Source of the DNA: Argyresthia goedartella
Taxonomy: Eukaryota; Arthropoda; Insecta; Lepidoptera; Argyresthiidae
Assembly: GCA_949825045.1 (NCBI GenBank)
Contig: OX463820.1
Coordinates: forward strand, 5,778,501-5,842,500
Reading direction: 5' to 3'
DNA length: 64,000 nucleotides
Below are positions 11,626-21,723 of this stretch, piece after piece. A model generated the notes under the pieces. It did no database searches, had not been told where the DNA came from, and saw nothing but the letters and a program-made list of their open reading frames with translations. How positions within the stretch are numbered: position 1 is the first letter of the stretch; every line of letters begins with the position of its first letter. A program made the translations under genes and the position numbers.

Positions 11626-12955
11626 CGCTTACGAAATGACCACATACCTTATCCGCAGACAACACCCTTCCATGAACCGACTGAATGTAACAGAACTGCC
11701 TGTACAAAGCGCGGAAGCCCTGATTGACGTAGCGCCGATAAGGGCCGTCTCTCTGGGACAATGTTACGGCCTTCTGTGTGTTGTGTGCCTTCATAGAGCA
11801 CTACGGTGGCATGTTTAAAAGTTACATGGCTGGGCCTGATCTACTTCTGGCCAAGAACACGCCTTTTTTAGACCACTCTTTCGTCGAATTTACCTTTTTA
11901 TCTAGCCAAATTTCACCACTTACGGACTGTGTTCGGTACTATATACTATTCCTTACTTGGTGAAATTATTTTTGGTATACATAATTAATGAACCAAGTAA
12001 TTTATGATCCATTCTAATAAACTGTTTTCCAATTTCTTGATCCCGTCATTCTTTATGGACTACATTTGTGTCTTATAATCATGGTATTACTGTACAAACA
12101 GCCGTGGAGGTGTGTCATATTGTGGTTGTATCGATCTTGGTGGAAGCATGATTTATTTGGAATTTTCTGTTCGTAATATGAAGGTGCATGCGATGGTTGG
12201 ACGCTATCAAAATGTCTGGGAAAATGACGACTTGGCAAGGATTAGAAACGAAAGGCAAAAAGGCAAGAGGCGGGTCCTGAGAATTGCAGTTGTGTGCATG
12301 CACACCTACGCACGTGACCTCACCATATCATAATACAAACGCATTTCTTAGGTCTCGCCTTCTGGAATGTATTGTGTATGTATGTGTTGATCACATACAA
12401 GCACAGAAATACATTTACATAAAAGCAAAGACAAAATACAGTTTTTAGGCTGAAACAAAATAGCCATATTTTAAGGGATTGTTTGGGTCATCATCCTAAA
12501 CATCAATAGAGTTTCTTTCTGATTTCACTTGATGCCAAAGGGCTTTCAGCTCTTGGTAAGAGCGTAGCAATGTCGTAATCATGTTACTGCCAAAATTCTC
12601 ACAAATTACACCAACACCGATTTGTTTACACATTAGTTTCCTACATCCGCCAACTATCAATACCCCCTCAAGAATCAATCCACTTAGACGTTGGCGCTGT
12701 TCAGATCGTTAACCGAGCCCAGACGCTGGCGCCATCTATGTGGCCACAAATCATACCAACCCCTTGCCGGTGGCAGATAAAAATAACGGGCGCTTGTGTT
12801 TTTGATGCCTCGGCCTCTCCTGATAGAATGGCTCTCTCCTCTCGAGAGATGGACGCTAAACGGACCTGGCCGTGGCGGGCGCGAAAAGTTTATAAGAGAG
12901 GTTCTATTTGCTGTTTGTTATCATCTGGGCGTTAAGCTTGTCACTTGCTAGGTAT
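11626..12955. other. No recognisable feature
   Basis: Several short open frames on both strands without recognisable domains. No splice-bounded coding segment that I can support. Confidence 0.5.
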
Positions 12956-13216
12956 TACGACCCGAATGGCCGGCAATGACCATGCCTACGAAGCCAAGGG
13001 TCCCGGGTTCGAGTCCCGGTGGGGTAAATATTTGTTTGATGAGAACGGATGTTGGTACCCTAGTCATGGTTGTTTATCTATCTAAGTATAATATTTATCT
13101 ATATAAGTATGTGTATCATTGTCTAGTACCCAAGATACAGGGAATCCTAGTTTGGGGCTAGATCAATATGTGTAAATAGTGCACAAGGAATTATTAGTAT
13201 TATAAGGTATTATTAT
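12956..13216 (+). mobile_element. tRNA-derived SINE, family A, copy 1
   Basis: The head 'gacccgaatggccggc' resembles a tRNA A box and 'gggtcccgggttcgagtccc' carries the B box. The body runs through 'aaatatttgtttgatgagaa', 'tggttgtttatctatctaag' and 'gggaatcctagtttggggct', and ends in a TATTATTATTA tail. Possible target duplication TAGGTAT occurs at 12949-12955 and 13217-13223. Other copies are at 28556, 37734 and (reversed) 54272. Confidence 0.85.
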
Positions 13217-13439
13217 TAGGTATGGCTTTGGTTATTAGAAGGAAATATTTATTTGTCACGGAATAAAGAACTCCTTTTTGTGTTACTTTTCTTATCCATG
13301 GCACGAATCATCTTTAAGTCGGCATTTTTTAAATTTCATAGCCTATGACCTATACTTATATCTATCTATTTTCATGTTTATTAGAAAATATTTCTTTAAA
13401 TAACAATCATTCATTCGACTTTTAAATAATCAGTAGATC

Positions 13440-13630
13440 AGTCCGATGACATTGCGAGTAATAGCGATGATAGCTGAAAATCAATGCACGCGGATTGCAC
13501 AGGACCGAGTTGAGTGGCGCGTGCATGAGAAGGCCTGCACAGGACCGAGTTGAGTGGCGGGTGCATGAGAAGGCCTATACTCAGCAGTGGATTTTCTGAC
13601 AGGCTGATGATGATGATGATGATGATTAAA
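13440..13630 (+). pseudogene. LINE (RTE-type) 3' end with internal 40-bp duplication and (TGA)n tail
   Basis: The frame AQDRVEWRVHEKAYTQQWIF followed by a stop is the standard C-terminal end of lepidopteran RTE-type reverse transcriptases, and (TGA)n at about 13604-13627 is the typical 3' tail. A perfect-length 40-bp tandem duplication (13497-13536 and 13537-13576, one mismatch) repeats the 'QDRVEWRVHEKA' portion. Confidence 0.75.
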
Positions 13631-14149
13631 TAGTTCTTCATTTCCACTGCAAGAACAGCAAAATCCAACCTTTTAAAAAAAGTTACATACTAGGATAAAA
13701 AGTTTTGTGTCTATCTCTTTTAATGAGCACGGAGATGCTGTGGGAAATGGAAAGAAGGAAAGTAAAGTTTTCAGTGGCACTAAATTATTTCTTTGTCACA
13801 TACACGATGATTCTGTGCGAGATGATCGATGTTCAAGAAACAAAGGCTATAAAACTTGCACTCACATTCTGTGTGACATATTATTTTAAGTGCATCTATC
13901 AACAGTAGGAACAGGGTCAGTCTTTTTCTCCTTGTTTCGATTAGAAAAGGAAGGGAGACTAATAGGTATGTTCCTACTGTTAACAGGTGACAATTGCTTC
14001 TAAGAAGTTTAGGTATAAATGTAAATCAAAAGGCAATTTGAAGAGCATTTTGTTCAGCTTAACAGTGTTTGCTGAAGACTGGATTTGGTCTTCTAAACTT
14101 CTAATCGTATAACCATATTAAACCTATAAACTGGCTATAAATTTCCCAG
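13631..14149. other. No recognisable feature
   Basis: AT-rich. Open frames at 13705-13908 have no recognisable domain. Confidence 0.5.
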
Positions 14150-14353
14150 ATGTCATTATATAATTGCGCAGAGCAAGAGTTCTATCTATCTAGTAGAACA
14201 CAATCCATATTTGACGGTAGCGTAAACGAAAACTTGTGCCAAAAATGCTATGAGTTAATTTCCTTCAAAGAAATCGGAAATCTGGACATTGAATTCGGTG
14301 ATTTATTAGATGTGGATAATGCGAATAATTTATACACAAGAAAGCCTTATTAG
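14150..14353 (+). CDS. Weak candidate coding segment, 67 codons, ZAD-like cysteine pair
   Basis: An ATG-initiated frame, MSLYNCAEQEFYLSSRTQ to NNLYTRKPY and a stop. Residues about 25-35 read ENLCQKCYELISF, which resembles the second Cys-x2-Cys half of an insect zinc-finger-associated domain ('ICxKCYxxL'). However, the first Cys pair expected about 30 residues upstream is not present. The segment is followed by an acidic stretch. It is preceded by 'aaatttcccag', which could be a splice acceptor. It may be an isolated exon, a gene fragment or chance. I do not recognise it with confidence. Confidence 0.2.
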   Translation: MSLYNCAEQEFYLSSRTQSIFDGSVNENLCQKCYELISFKEIGNLDIEFGDLLDVDNANNLYTRKPY

Positions 14354-14629
14354 AGGGTCGGCTAGACGATCTGATTCTTGGCAATGTCAAGGCTACGCTG
14401 TACGTACCGTCAGCAGTGTTCAGCTTTTCTCACAGCTTGAGCTCAAATAACATTATTTCCGGGTGATATTGATGATAATGGTGATGTTAGTTAGATTATG
14501 GCAATATTTGTAGAGATTCAAAACCCCTTCGATTTTCATATGGCAGAAATTTAATTACAAATCAAATCTCACTGAAAATCACAATTTTATAATAGTACTT
14601 TCTGTGTACCAATGTGAAAACTGTCGGCA

Positions 14630-14672
14630 CAACTGTGCCGTATGGGAAAAGGCATGACGCTATGTAATGTTG
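14630..14672 (+). mobile_element. SINE tail fragment
   Basis: 'cacaactgtgccgtatggga' followed by 'aaaggcatgacgctatg' matches the last ~45 bp of the SINE at 8190-8375. Confidence 0.7.
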
Positions 14673-14679
14673 TCAATAA

Positions 14680-14898
14680 ACTGTGATCCTCTCAAATCTT
14701 GAAAATGCCTTACTTAGTTCCTTAGTAGAGTCAGAGAATACCAGCGAACTCCAACTGCCAGTAAATGCCAACACCAATCTGGAACATTCTGTAGACAGAA
14801 GTTCATCCACCAACTTTGACCACTCTGTCTGTACCGAAGAATGGGCGGCATTGCCGACGTCCGCCATCTTGGAATTATTCCAGAATATTTCGGAATAA
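14680..14898 (+). CDS. Weak candidate coding segment, F-box-like end
   Basis: An open frame of about 72 codons with no ATG start. Its composition is protein-like (Glu, Asn and Ser rich) and its third-position GC is higher than the surroundings. The last residues, EEWAALPTSAILELFQNISE, resemble the start of an F-box ('LPxxxLxxIFxxL'), but the frame stops right there. It starts immediately after a SINE tail, so a coding exon may have been disrupted, or this may be part of a pseudogene. Function is not assigned. Confidence 0.22.
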   Translation, partial: TVILSNLENALLSSLVESENTSELQLPVNANTNLEHSVDRSSSTNFDHSVCTEEWAALPTSAILELFQNISE

Positions 14899-15660
14899 CA
14901 AATCAGGAGTAGAAAGAGAAACGCGAAAGTAAATCATGTATATTGTCGAGTTTATTGTCATGAACTTCTTCATTTGTGTAGGCTGCTCATTTCCTTACTA
15001 TTTGAGGCTGGTTCTATATGGCTCAGTCGAAATATTTTTGTAGCCCATGTTTGGAGAGAATTTGGTGTCAACGAATAACTATTTACTTTCTTATTTAAAG
15101 ACTCGTATTCAAACAAACGCTGTCTGATCTTTTTTCGCAGTTTTTGTTAAATATTTCAATCATAACATTGCCTGACTGTGACGCTGGGTCGGAATACGAT
15201 TGTTTATGAATATAAAGATCATTCTATGATACTGTATTAATAGACCATTAATTAGACATATCATTAGCAGTCGAAATATCCAATCGCCTCCGGCTAATAC
15301 TTCCGGTTGACTGATCACTTCCGTTTATTAGTCGCGCCATAAGCAGAATAGTCCACAGCAGTTGGATGTATAGATTACCCTAAACGACCTTTGTGGCGCA
15401 TTCGTCGAGGTTGTGTCACACGCATTAGAGGCACGCCAGGGCGGGGAGGAAGAAAAAATAGCCTAACTAGAGTGCGACTTATATTTAAATTCCCTCCGGC
15501 TGTAGTGCAACTGTCATGAAAAAATGTGCAAGTGCACATAACAGTTCCCCGCTTTCATCAAAATGGTATGTAGGTGATCTACAACCTCGTTACAACACGA
15601 AATAAGTAAATTTTATTCATATATACAAATGATACCTACGAGTATCGGCATCGTATATGT
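14899..15660. other. No recognisable feature
   Basis: AT-rich non-coding DNA. Confidence 0.6.
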
Positions 15661-16168
15661 ATATTATTGGATCGAGCGAGCGCGTAGAGCGACGAAGCGT
15701 AGCCGTGTCATCATTCATCATCATTTCAGCCTGTTAACGTCCACTGCTGAACATAGGCCTCTCCAATCGCACTCCAGCGTGACCGGTCTGTAGCCACCTG
15801 CATCCAACGAGATCCAGCGATCCTCACCAGGTCGTCGGTCCATCTCGTAGGTGGCCGACCCACACTGCGCTTGCCAGTACGTGGTCTCCATTCAAGGACC
15901 TTTTTGCTCCGTGTCAGCTTGGGCAAAAATGCTTTCGTATGTCCGGATTTCCGGCTGCTCTCCTTCGGATATCGCAACCGATTCTCGTGAAATGTTGTGA
16001 GTAGGGTCGATAATTGACTGAGCAAGCGCAGCGACGAAGTGTCTCCGTTTCAGCTTTGGAAAACATGCTTTCTTATGTCTGTCCGGATTTCTTTCTGTCT
16101 GTTTTCTAGACTCGTCGCATTTTTCAACAGATTCTCGTGAAATTTTGTGAGCAGATTCGATAATTACA
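15661..16168 (+). mobile_element. Interspersed repeat, two direct copies, first one split by a LINE fragment
   Basis: The repeat carries 'gagcgacgaagcg', 'tttcagctttgg', 'atgctttcttatgtctgtcc' and 'gattctcgtgaaat'. Copy 1 runs about 15675-15710 and resumes at 15917-16020. Copy 2 runs about 16021-16168. A third copy lies reversed at 16250-16462. I recognise the word order as a common lepidopteran repeat but cannot name a family. Confidence 0.65.
15711..15908 (-). mobile_element. 5'-truncated RTE-type LINE insertion with target-site duplication
   Basis: On the minus strand it encodes SKKVLEWRPRTG, then GRPPTRWTDDLVRIAGSRW, then DRSRWSAIGEAYVQQW, a stop and an ATGATG-type tail. This is the classic C-terminal end of lepidopteran endonuclease-reverse transcriptases. 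The 8-bp word CCGTGTCA flanks it on both sides (15703-15710 and 15909-15916). Removing the insert restores a continuous copy of the surrounding repeat, so this is a target-primed retrotransposition scar. Confidence 0.88.
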
Positions 16169-16249
16169 TTTTTTTTTTTGGTCGATAATTTTGCTGATTT
16201 TTTTTTTTATATTAATTGTGAATGAGGTTGAAAATGTAAAAAAACCGCT

Positions 16250-16462
16250 ACAGACCAAAAGGCTTGACAGATTTTAACAAATTGGGAGTGGAGGAGATCG
16301 TACGTGAATACTCAATAGGTTGAATTTTAGATCGCGAAATGTCATTTACAAAGTTATTGGAAATTGGGAAGAGCCGTAAATCCGGACAGACGGACATATG
16401 AAAGCATTTTTTCCCAAGCTGAAACGGCGACTCTTCGCGCGCTCGGTCAATTAAATTGAATG
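16250..16462 (-). mobile_element. Third copy of the 'atgctttcttatgtc' repeat, inverted
   Basis: Read in reverse it has 'gccgtttcagcttgggaa', 'atgctttcatatgtccg' and 'tctgtccggattt', matching the two direct copies just upstream. T-rich tracts (16168-16215) separate the inverted copies. Confidence 0.65.
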
Positions 16463-17296
16463 CTGTCACACAGTTGAAACGTTGTTATTATTTTCCATCA
16501 CCGAGGAGACAATTCTAGGACTGGTGATAGTTTTTATCATCATCACATTTAATCTGAAAAAATGTGACTAATCTAGCCTAAGAAATAAGTAGGGGCCTGA
16601 ACTCGCAAATAGCTTTGCTGTGTTTGAAAATCGCACTGAGCGACAAGCAATAAAGTAAAGGAACGCAAACATTTGCCGCATAATGCCATCAAAACGGGAA
16701 GAGTTTAGATTTGAGGACGGCCGTAAACCGCGGTATGCCTTTGTTATTTGGAAAGCTATTCTACGGCCCAGGATGTATCCCGAATTCCCGATATTTCTTC
16801 GATGGCTATTCCTGACTCGCCTGTTTCATCTTCAGAAATATTGATGATTCAACGTTCCCATTATTTTATTATCCTTTGAAGGTTTACAATGGGTTGAATT
16901 GTATAATGAACTATGACGTAGCGGTCGAGGTTTTGCCTTCGGGTTGAAATTACAGCCGGGGTGTCAGAAATCAACTTTTGTGCATCTGTGACGTTGCTGA
17001 TTCTAGTTCCCACAACACAAGGTATCCTAGTGTTGGGCCAGGAGCAAATGTGGATGGAAATTCAAACTGGGTTGGATTCGTAAATGGGTTGAGTTGGGAG
17101 TCCTTCTCGATCATCGTAAGAACTTGGTTTACGGCGAAATTTTACACTTCCCGATAGATGTTTGACGGTAAGAAGATTTGAGAGGTACTCAATCGTGATG
17201 AGTTTTAAAGTGTGACAAATATGTGCTGCATCAAGTTGAGCTACACGTTTGATGAGATCACCTAAACGAAATGACTAAACTACCTCAAACCTTCGT
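16463..17296. other. Featureless apart from a short repeat word
   Basis: 'ggtatcctagtgttgggcc' at about 17020-17042 recurs near 18950. Nothing else is assignable. Confidence 0.5.
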
Positions 17297-17400
17297 CAGC
17301 AGCGATGGGCTAGCCCCCTGTCACGTAAAATATAGTATTGAATAACAGGCTAAACGTGGACGCAGGTGTGCCAATGCCACGGTGCATAGAGAGAGCCTGT
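17297..17400 (+). mobile_element. SINE tail copy
   Basis: 'gcagcgatgggctagccccc' followed by 'tgtcacgtaaaat' and 'gaataacaggctaaa' matches the tail module at 8245-8375, ending near 'gtgcatagagagagcc'. Confidence 0.75.
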
Positions 17401-18944
17401 TGTAGGGATTAGCACACAATTAATTACCTTCACAAAAGTTGTTTATGAGATAAGAATAGTAGCTTTAAAACTTTTTGTCTTTGATTTAAATGCGACATTT
17501 CATATTCACTGCATAACTATAGTATTGTTCGTCGGCTACAATTATAAAGACAAAGCTTCTATCCTACATCATATAAACCTCCACAATTACGTAGCTCTTA
17601 AATCTTACAGGCCCAATTCAAAACTGTTAATACCCCAACTGTCCAAGGGTTGAGTAGACAATACCACTAGCATTAGTTCGGGCGTGAATTGAGAAATTGC
17701 TAACAGACCGAAATGTTTCATCAGTTAACCCTTCAATAATCGCGGGGTATTTGTGACCCCACGCGCTTAGTTTCCTCGTGTGGATTATTATTTACTGAGA
17801 CATTAACTGGTGTGCTGCAGACGGGTTGTTGACTCGTGAATGAGTTATTTGACTAGTTTCCGAAACAGGTTCTTGATGTTTATTCGGTTTTCTCTGTTGC
17901 GTTTGTCGTGATTTGGCTGCTATTTCACTGCAGATTTCAATTGTTGTAGGTTTGCTCAATGGGCATGGTATTTGAACCACGTTATTATGTTTATGTTAAC
18001 CTAACTGCTACTAATCAAAGTATTTTGGCTTTGCGAGAGTATCCCTTAGTAGAGAGAAATCCTTTCCCCTTTTTCAACCAGAGACAAGAATCGTTGCTGT
18101 AAAAACAAACCAAGTAGGAGCAAGTCATGACTTTGTATCAGCGAAAGTAATAAAAATATCCCTTGCAGCTCGCATGGCCAAACAAATTAAAACTTTTGTA
18201 AATTTAAAACTCGATTACGAATCACGGCTATGAAAATGCAATCAGTGTGCACGGTGCCGTCAATCAAATCGCAATTTCATTTGTAACAACGGATACAAAA
18301 TGTGGACTTTTAAATTTGAGACAATATTTAATAATTATTTGGTGTCAGTATGGCACCTTTGTTTTATATTGTGATTGTGATTAATAAACGTTACCAAAAC
18401 GACGTCATGAGTATTATAAATAACATAATAATTGATAATTGTCCTCAAAACAAAGCTTGCGTAACTATCCAACCAAGGCTCAACATTGCGTCTTCGACTG
18501 GCCGAAAGCTCTAGCTCTAAGGCTGAGGTTATGACATACGCAATACAAGTGTTTAGAACAATAGTAAAATTTATTATAGGATCATACCTCTTTAAGATTA
18601 AACTGTGTAAGTAGGAAAAATTAGTCAGACTTTTTTTTTTAAATACAAAAATAACGGTAAAAATATTGCAACAATTTAATAGTAATCAATCACTTCATTA
18701 ACAAAGTTTGAAAGTATACGTCAACATCACTCTTCCAACTATAGTCATAAATTCATAATTATCGTAACAATTAAGAGCTTTATTGAGTCATCGTCGTCGT
18801 CATCAGCAAAACCCTAAATTGATTCACTATTCTTAAATGATGATTGATCATCTGTTAGGCACCCCAAGTCATTTAAAAAGTGTAGGGTGAATTTAAATAG
18901 GCGTAGTTTAAACTATTCTTGTCCTATATGATTGATTAGTTATT
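17401..18944. other. No recognisable gene
   Basis: AT-rich. 'ttaacccttcaataatcgcg' at about 17727-17746 resembles one end of the TTAA-flanked small elements described elsewhere in the window, but no partner end is clear. Confidence 0.5.
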
Positions 18945-19440
18945 AGGGTATCCTAGTGTGGGGCCAGAAGAAATGTGCTTTTACATAAATTTGTACTCGC
19001 GAAAGTAAGCAATTATTTCAAGAGTCAGTGCATTCTCTACCTCTGGAGATTTTGAAATTGCCAACAATTTTGAAATTCACAATTTGAGAAATTGAAAAAC
19101 CATGTAAAAGCGACTTTGTCTAAAAAGGGATATTACAATGTTTAAGATTACTTAAATGACGGAACTGTATGGGGTTAATCTAACTCAACACAGATCTCGC
19201 TGTTTTTTTTATTATTATTGATTCCTGCTTATTATTTATAATAATTAATATTGTAAGAATTGTATTAGTTAAACACAACCAATTTTTAAAAGAGATCTAA
19301 AAGTCAGTCTGTGGGAGTTTCTTCGCCCTCCCCTCCCACAGTGGTCCAATGTAGAGAAGAGGCAAAAAATTACGTTTGTTAAGTATTTGTAAATATCTAC
19401 AGTAATAAAGAAATTTGAGTTTGAGATTGAGTTTATGTTT
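18945..19440 (+). mobile_element. Jockey/CR1-like LINE 3' end, copy L1, with (TTTGAG)n tail
   Basis: The body starts at about 19016. A degraded reading frame around 19020-19170 matches the tail coding sequence preserved at 43250-43440. It is followed by the diagnostic 3' UTR block 'gtctgtgggagtttctt' and 'cccacagtggtccaatgtag', a terminal AATAAA at about 19404 and 'tttgagtttgagattgag'. Just before it, 18950-18980 holds a piece of another repeat ('gtatcctagtgtggggcc'). Confidence 0.75.
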
Positions 19441-19496
19441 ATTCCAAGTATATTTTCAGATATAAAGCAAACGTCGTGAGAAAGGCATCAATCTCC

Positions 19497-19615
19497 ATAG
19501 CTGCGGCGATGCGCTAGCCCCCTGTCACGTAAAATGGAGAATTGAATAACTGGCTAAAAGGGGGCACAATTGTGCCTCTGCCATCCCTTATGGGGAATTG
19601 CGAGATGCTGTTGTA
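19497..19615 (+). mobile_element. SINE tail copy
   Basis: 'gctgcggcgatgcgctagcc' to 'gggaattgcgagatgctg' matches the tail module of the SINE at 8190 almost throughout. Confidence 0.75.
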
Positions 19616-19759
19616 GAAAGCAAAAACAATACCATCTAGCCAGTCAGCAGTGAGGGTATGAATTAATAAAACCGATCACAAATGACATACCCGCTTTAAC
19701 CTTTACTCATATCATCATAACAGCCAAAGTCCTTTACAGACGTTTCTGGCAATTGGCAA

Positions 19760-20005
19760 TAGAGCATAATGCCTGGACAATATGCGTGGACACACGCCCT
19801 TCCATCACTCCCTTATCAGCTGGGCCGGGGGGGTATGAACCCGCTACCCAAACAGACTTTGTACCGGAGATTAGATCACGACGTATGGCAGGGTCGGTGT
19901 TCCACAGGCACAAAACTGTTGAATGATCAGGGTCAGGACACTTTGGACCCTTTTCTGATTTGTCGGTACGGCAGCATTGCGGTATTATCTTGCTTGGAAT
20001 GCGTG
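19760..20005. other. Moderately GC-rich segment with long but unrecognised open frames
   Basis: Both strands are open for more than 100 codons through this block, which is expected from its low stop density rather than from coding. Neither translation resembles a known domain. A tRNA-like 'gggtagcgggttcatacc' occurs on the minus strand near 19830-19850 and suggests a SINE head. I treat it as a repeat of unknown type. Confidence 0.35.
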
Positions 20006-20123
20006 GTACAGTTCGCGCAAGTTTCTTTGGCTCTGAGCTTGCATCTGTCTCTCTCACCCCACCTTACCCTTAAAGAGAGGTCACAGCTCGCTCAGAGCCA
20101 GAGAAACTTGGCGTGGCCTGTAC
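20006..20123. repeat. Fold-back repeat with ~50-bp arms
   Basis: The left arm (20006-20060, 'caagtttctttggctctgag') is the inverted counterpart of the right arm (20074-20123, 'ctcagagccagagaaacttg'), with scattered mismatches and a loop of about 13 nt. Another copy of the right-arm word is at 25763-25800. Confidence 0.75.
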
Positions 20124-20499
20124 CAACAGCTTACCGAATATTTTAATTCGCGCTTTCTTATTGGCTCTGTCTCGGTACATATGCCCAGTCATACAAATAC
20201 GCCGTCCTTTCTGACCTAAGATACATAGGTACCACTCATGGTTTCACCAATTGCCGTGACCCGTTATTTAGGTATGTGATTTACAATTTTTGTGGATGTG
20301 ATTAGTGAATATGAAATTGGTTTGGGAGGTTAATTTTGTGTATATGTAAAATTGTTATTGCTTGCTTTGGAGTTCATTTGAAGTCGACTTAATTATTTAT
20401 ATCTACACACGTATCATAAACCCTCTTTACTGCGTACAAAAATCGCACGTTACGAACAGAATAATGTTAAACTACTTGGTAAAAACTCATTTCTTATCT

Positions 20500-20537
20500 G
20501 AAAAATTACACATTTTGACCATAATGTGTAATTTTTC
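20500..20537. repeat. Perfect hairpin, 15-bp arms, 8-nt loop
   Basis: Arms are 20500-20514 and 20523-20537 ('gaaaaattacacatt' and its exact complement). A partial third copy, 'ctacacattatgac', follows immediately. Confidence 0.9.
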
Positions 20538-20546
20538 TACACATTA

Positions 20547-20643
20547 TGACATTCAAATTTCGAACGCCGACGCCCGCCTCGTGCCGCCCCTAGTTTGTCT
20601 GTAATGTTGGTACTGACATTCAAATTTCGAACGCCGACGCCCG
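20547..20643. repeat. Perfect 30-bp direct repeat separated by 37 bp
   Basis: 20547-20576 and 20614-20643 are identical ('tgacattcaaatttcgaacg' plus 'ccgacgcccg'). The GC-rich spacer differs. Confidence 0.9.
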
Positions 20644-20765
20644 AAGTTGGTGCCACAGAACAAGCTAAACAACTGCAGAGCCACAATGCCGGTCAAACAT
20701 GCGGTTCCTGAACACATCAATGAGAGCTTATGATATGTGTGTAGATAAACTAGTGTATGTAACTG

Positions 20766-20815
20766 TACATAATTAGGCATTAAAACTCTCGAGTTTTAAT
20801 GCCCTCCATTATGTA
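20766..20815. repeat. Nested palindrome
   Basis: An inner perfect palindrome of 13-bp arms ('ggcattaaaactc', 20776-20788 with 20791-20803, 2-nt spacer) lies inside outer arms 'tacataat' (20766-20773) and 'attatgta' (20808-20815). Confidence 0.9.
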
Positions 20816-21630
20816 GCAGTCACATAAACTACTATTAATACTTTTTTTTCGTATTTTTTAGTTTTATTGAAATACTTGTAAAGATATGTCTTTCATGGAC
20901 CCCCTGTCAGTCTTGTAAATACCGGGGATGCCCCTCCCCCCTTACTATTATGTACTCCTATTATATTCACAACTTCAGAAAGGATTAAACACCGCCAATT
21001 TGTCACGTTTTCCAGCTGTTCTTTTTCAGTCCTATTTTTCATGATTTGATAAGTACTGAACCGATTTTGATAAAACTTGCATTTTTCCCTAGTTTCCTAT
21101 CATCTCTTTGTTGCCCAACTAGTATTAATAAGCTAGACTACTATACTTATAATAGTCCATATCTTAAAAACTACTGCACCGATTTAAAAAAAAAAACTTC
21201 TCTGAGTAGGAGTGAATGGTCAAAATCCGATCTTTACTTTGGGAGAAACGTGAAGACAACCTATGAAATGTTGTATACTTATTTGAAAGCCCTAAAACAA
21301 TAACATGTGTGAATATTTTGGGTTTCCGATAATACGTATAGAATTGAGAACCTCTCCTTTTTTAAGTAGTTTTTAAAAATGAGACCAAACTGGAGATCTA
21401 CTCTTTCAAATAAGAAAAAAAAATGGGTATGAACCCATCTGGAAAAATAATTTCTTATTTCTTATAATAATACCAATTTCGATCTTACAAATAGTAAAAA
21501 AAACTGCAACCTAATTGAGAACTTATTTTAAAGTCGGTTAAAACAAGCTGAGCACTGTCGCTGTGTAAAATATACCAACATCTACCACTCGAGATTACGG
21601 ACATTGCTACTTCAATAGATACGATGATAA
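20816..21630. other. Upstream flank of the transporter gene; no clear promoter
   Basis: AT-rich with 'aaaaactactgcaccgattt' (about 21168-21187), a phrase typical of lepidopteran repeats. I see no TATA box or initiator that stands out. Any promoter or 5' leader for the gene at 21724 must lie here or across an unseen upstream intron. Confidence 0.45.
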
Positions 21631-21723
21631 GATCATCTTGGTTTCTGTCAACTCGCTACTGGGAGACCTCATTCTATCAGGGCACCCGAACAAGGTTACA
21701 CGACTGTCGGAGACATCAGCAAA

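Noticed and set aside
19734..20146. Overlapping 107- and 125-codon frames on opposite strands
   Set aside because: Both are open because of local GC-richness; no recognised domain, and they overlap a fold-back repeat.
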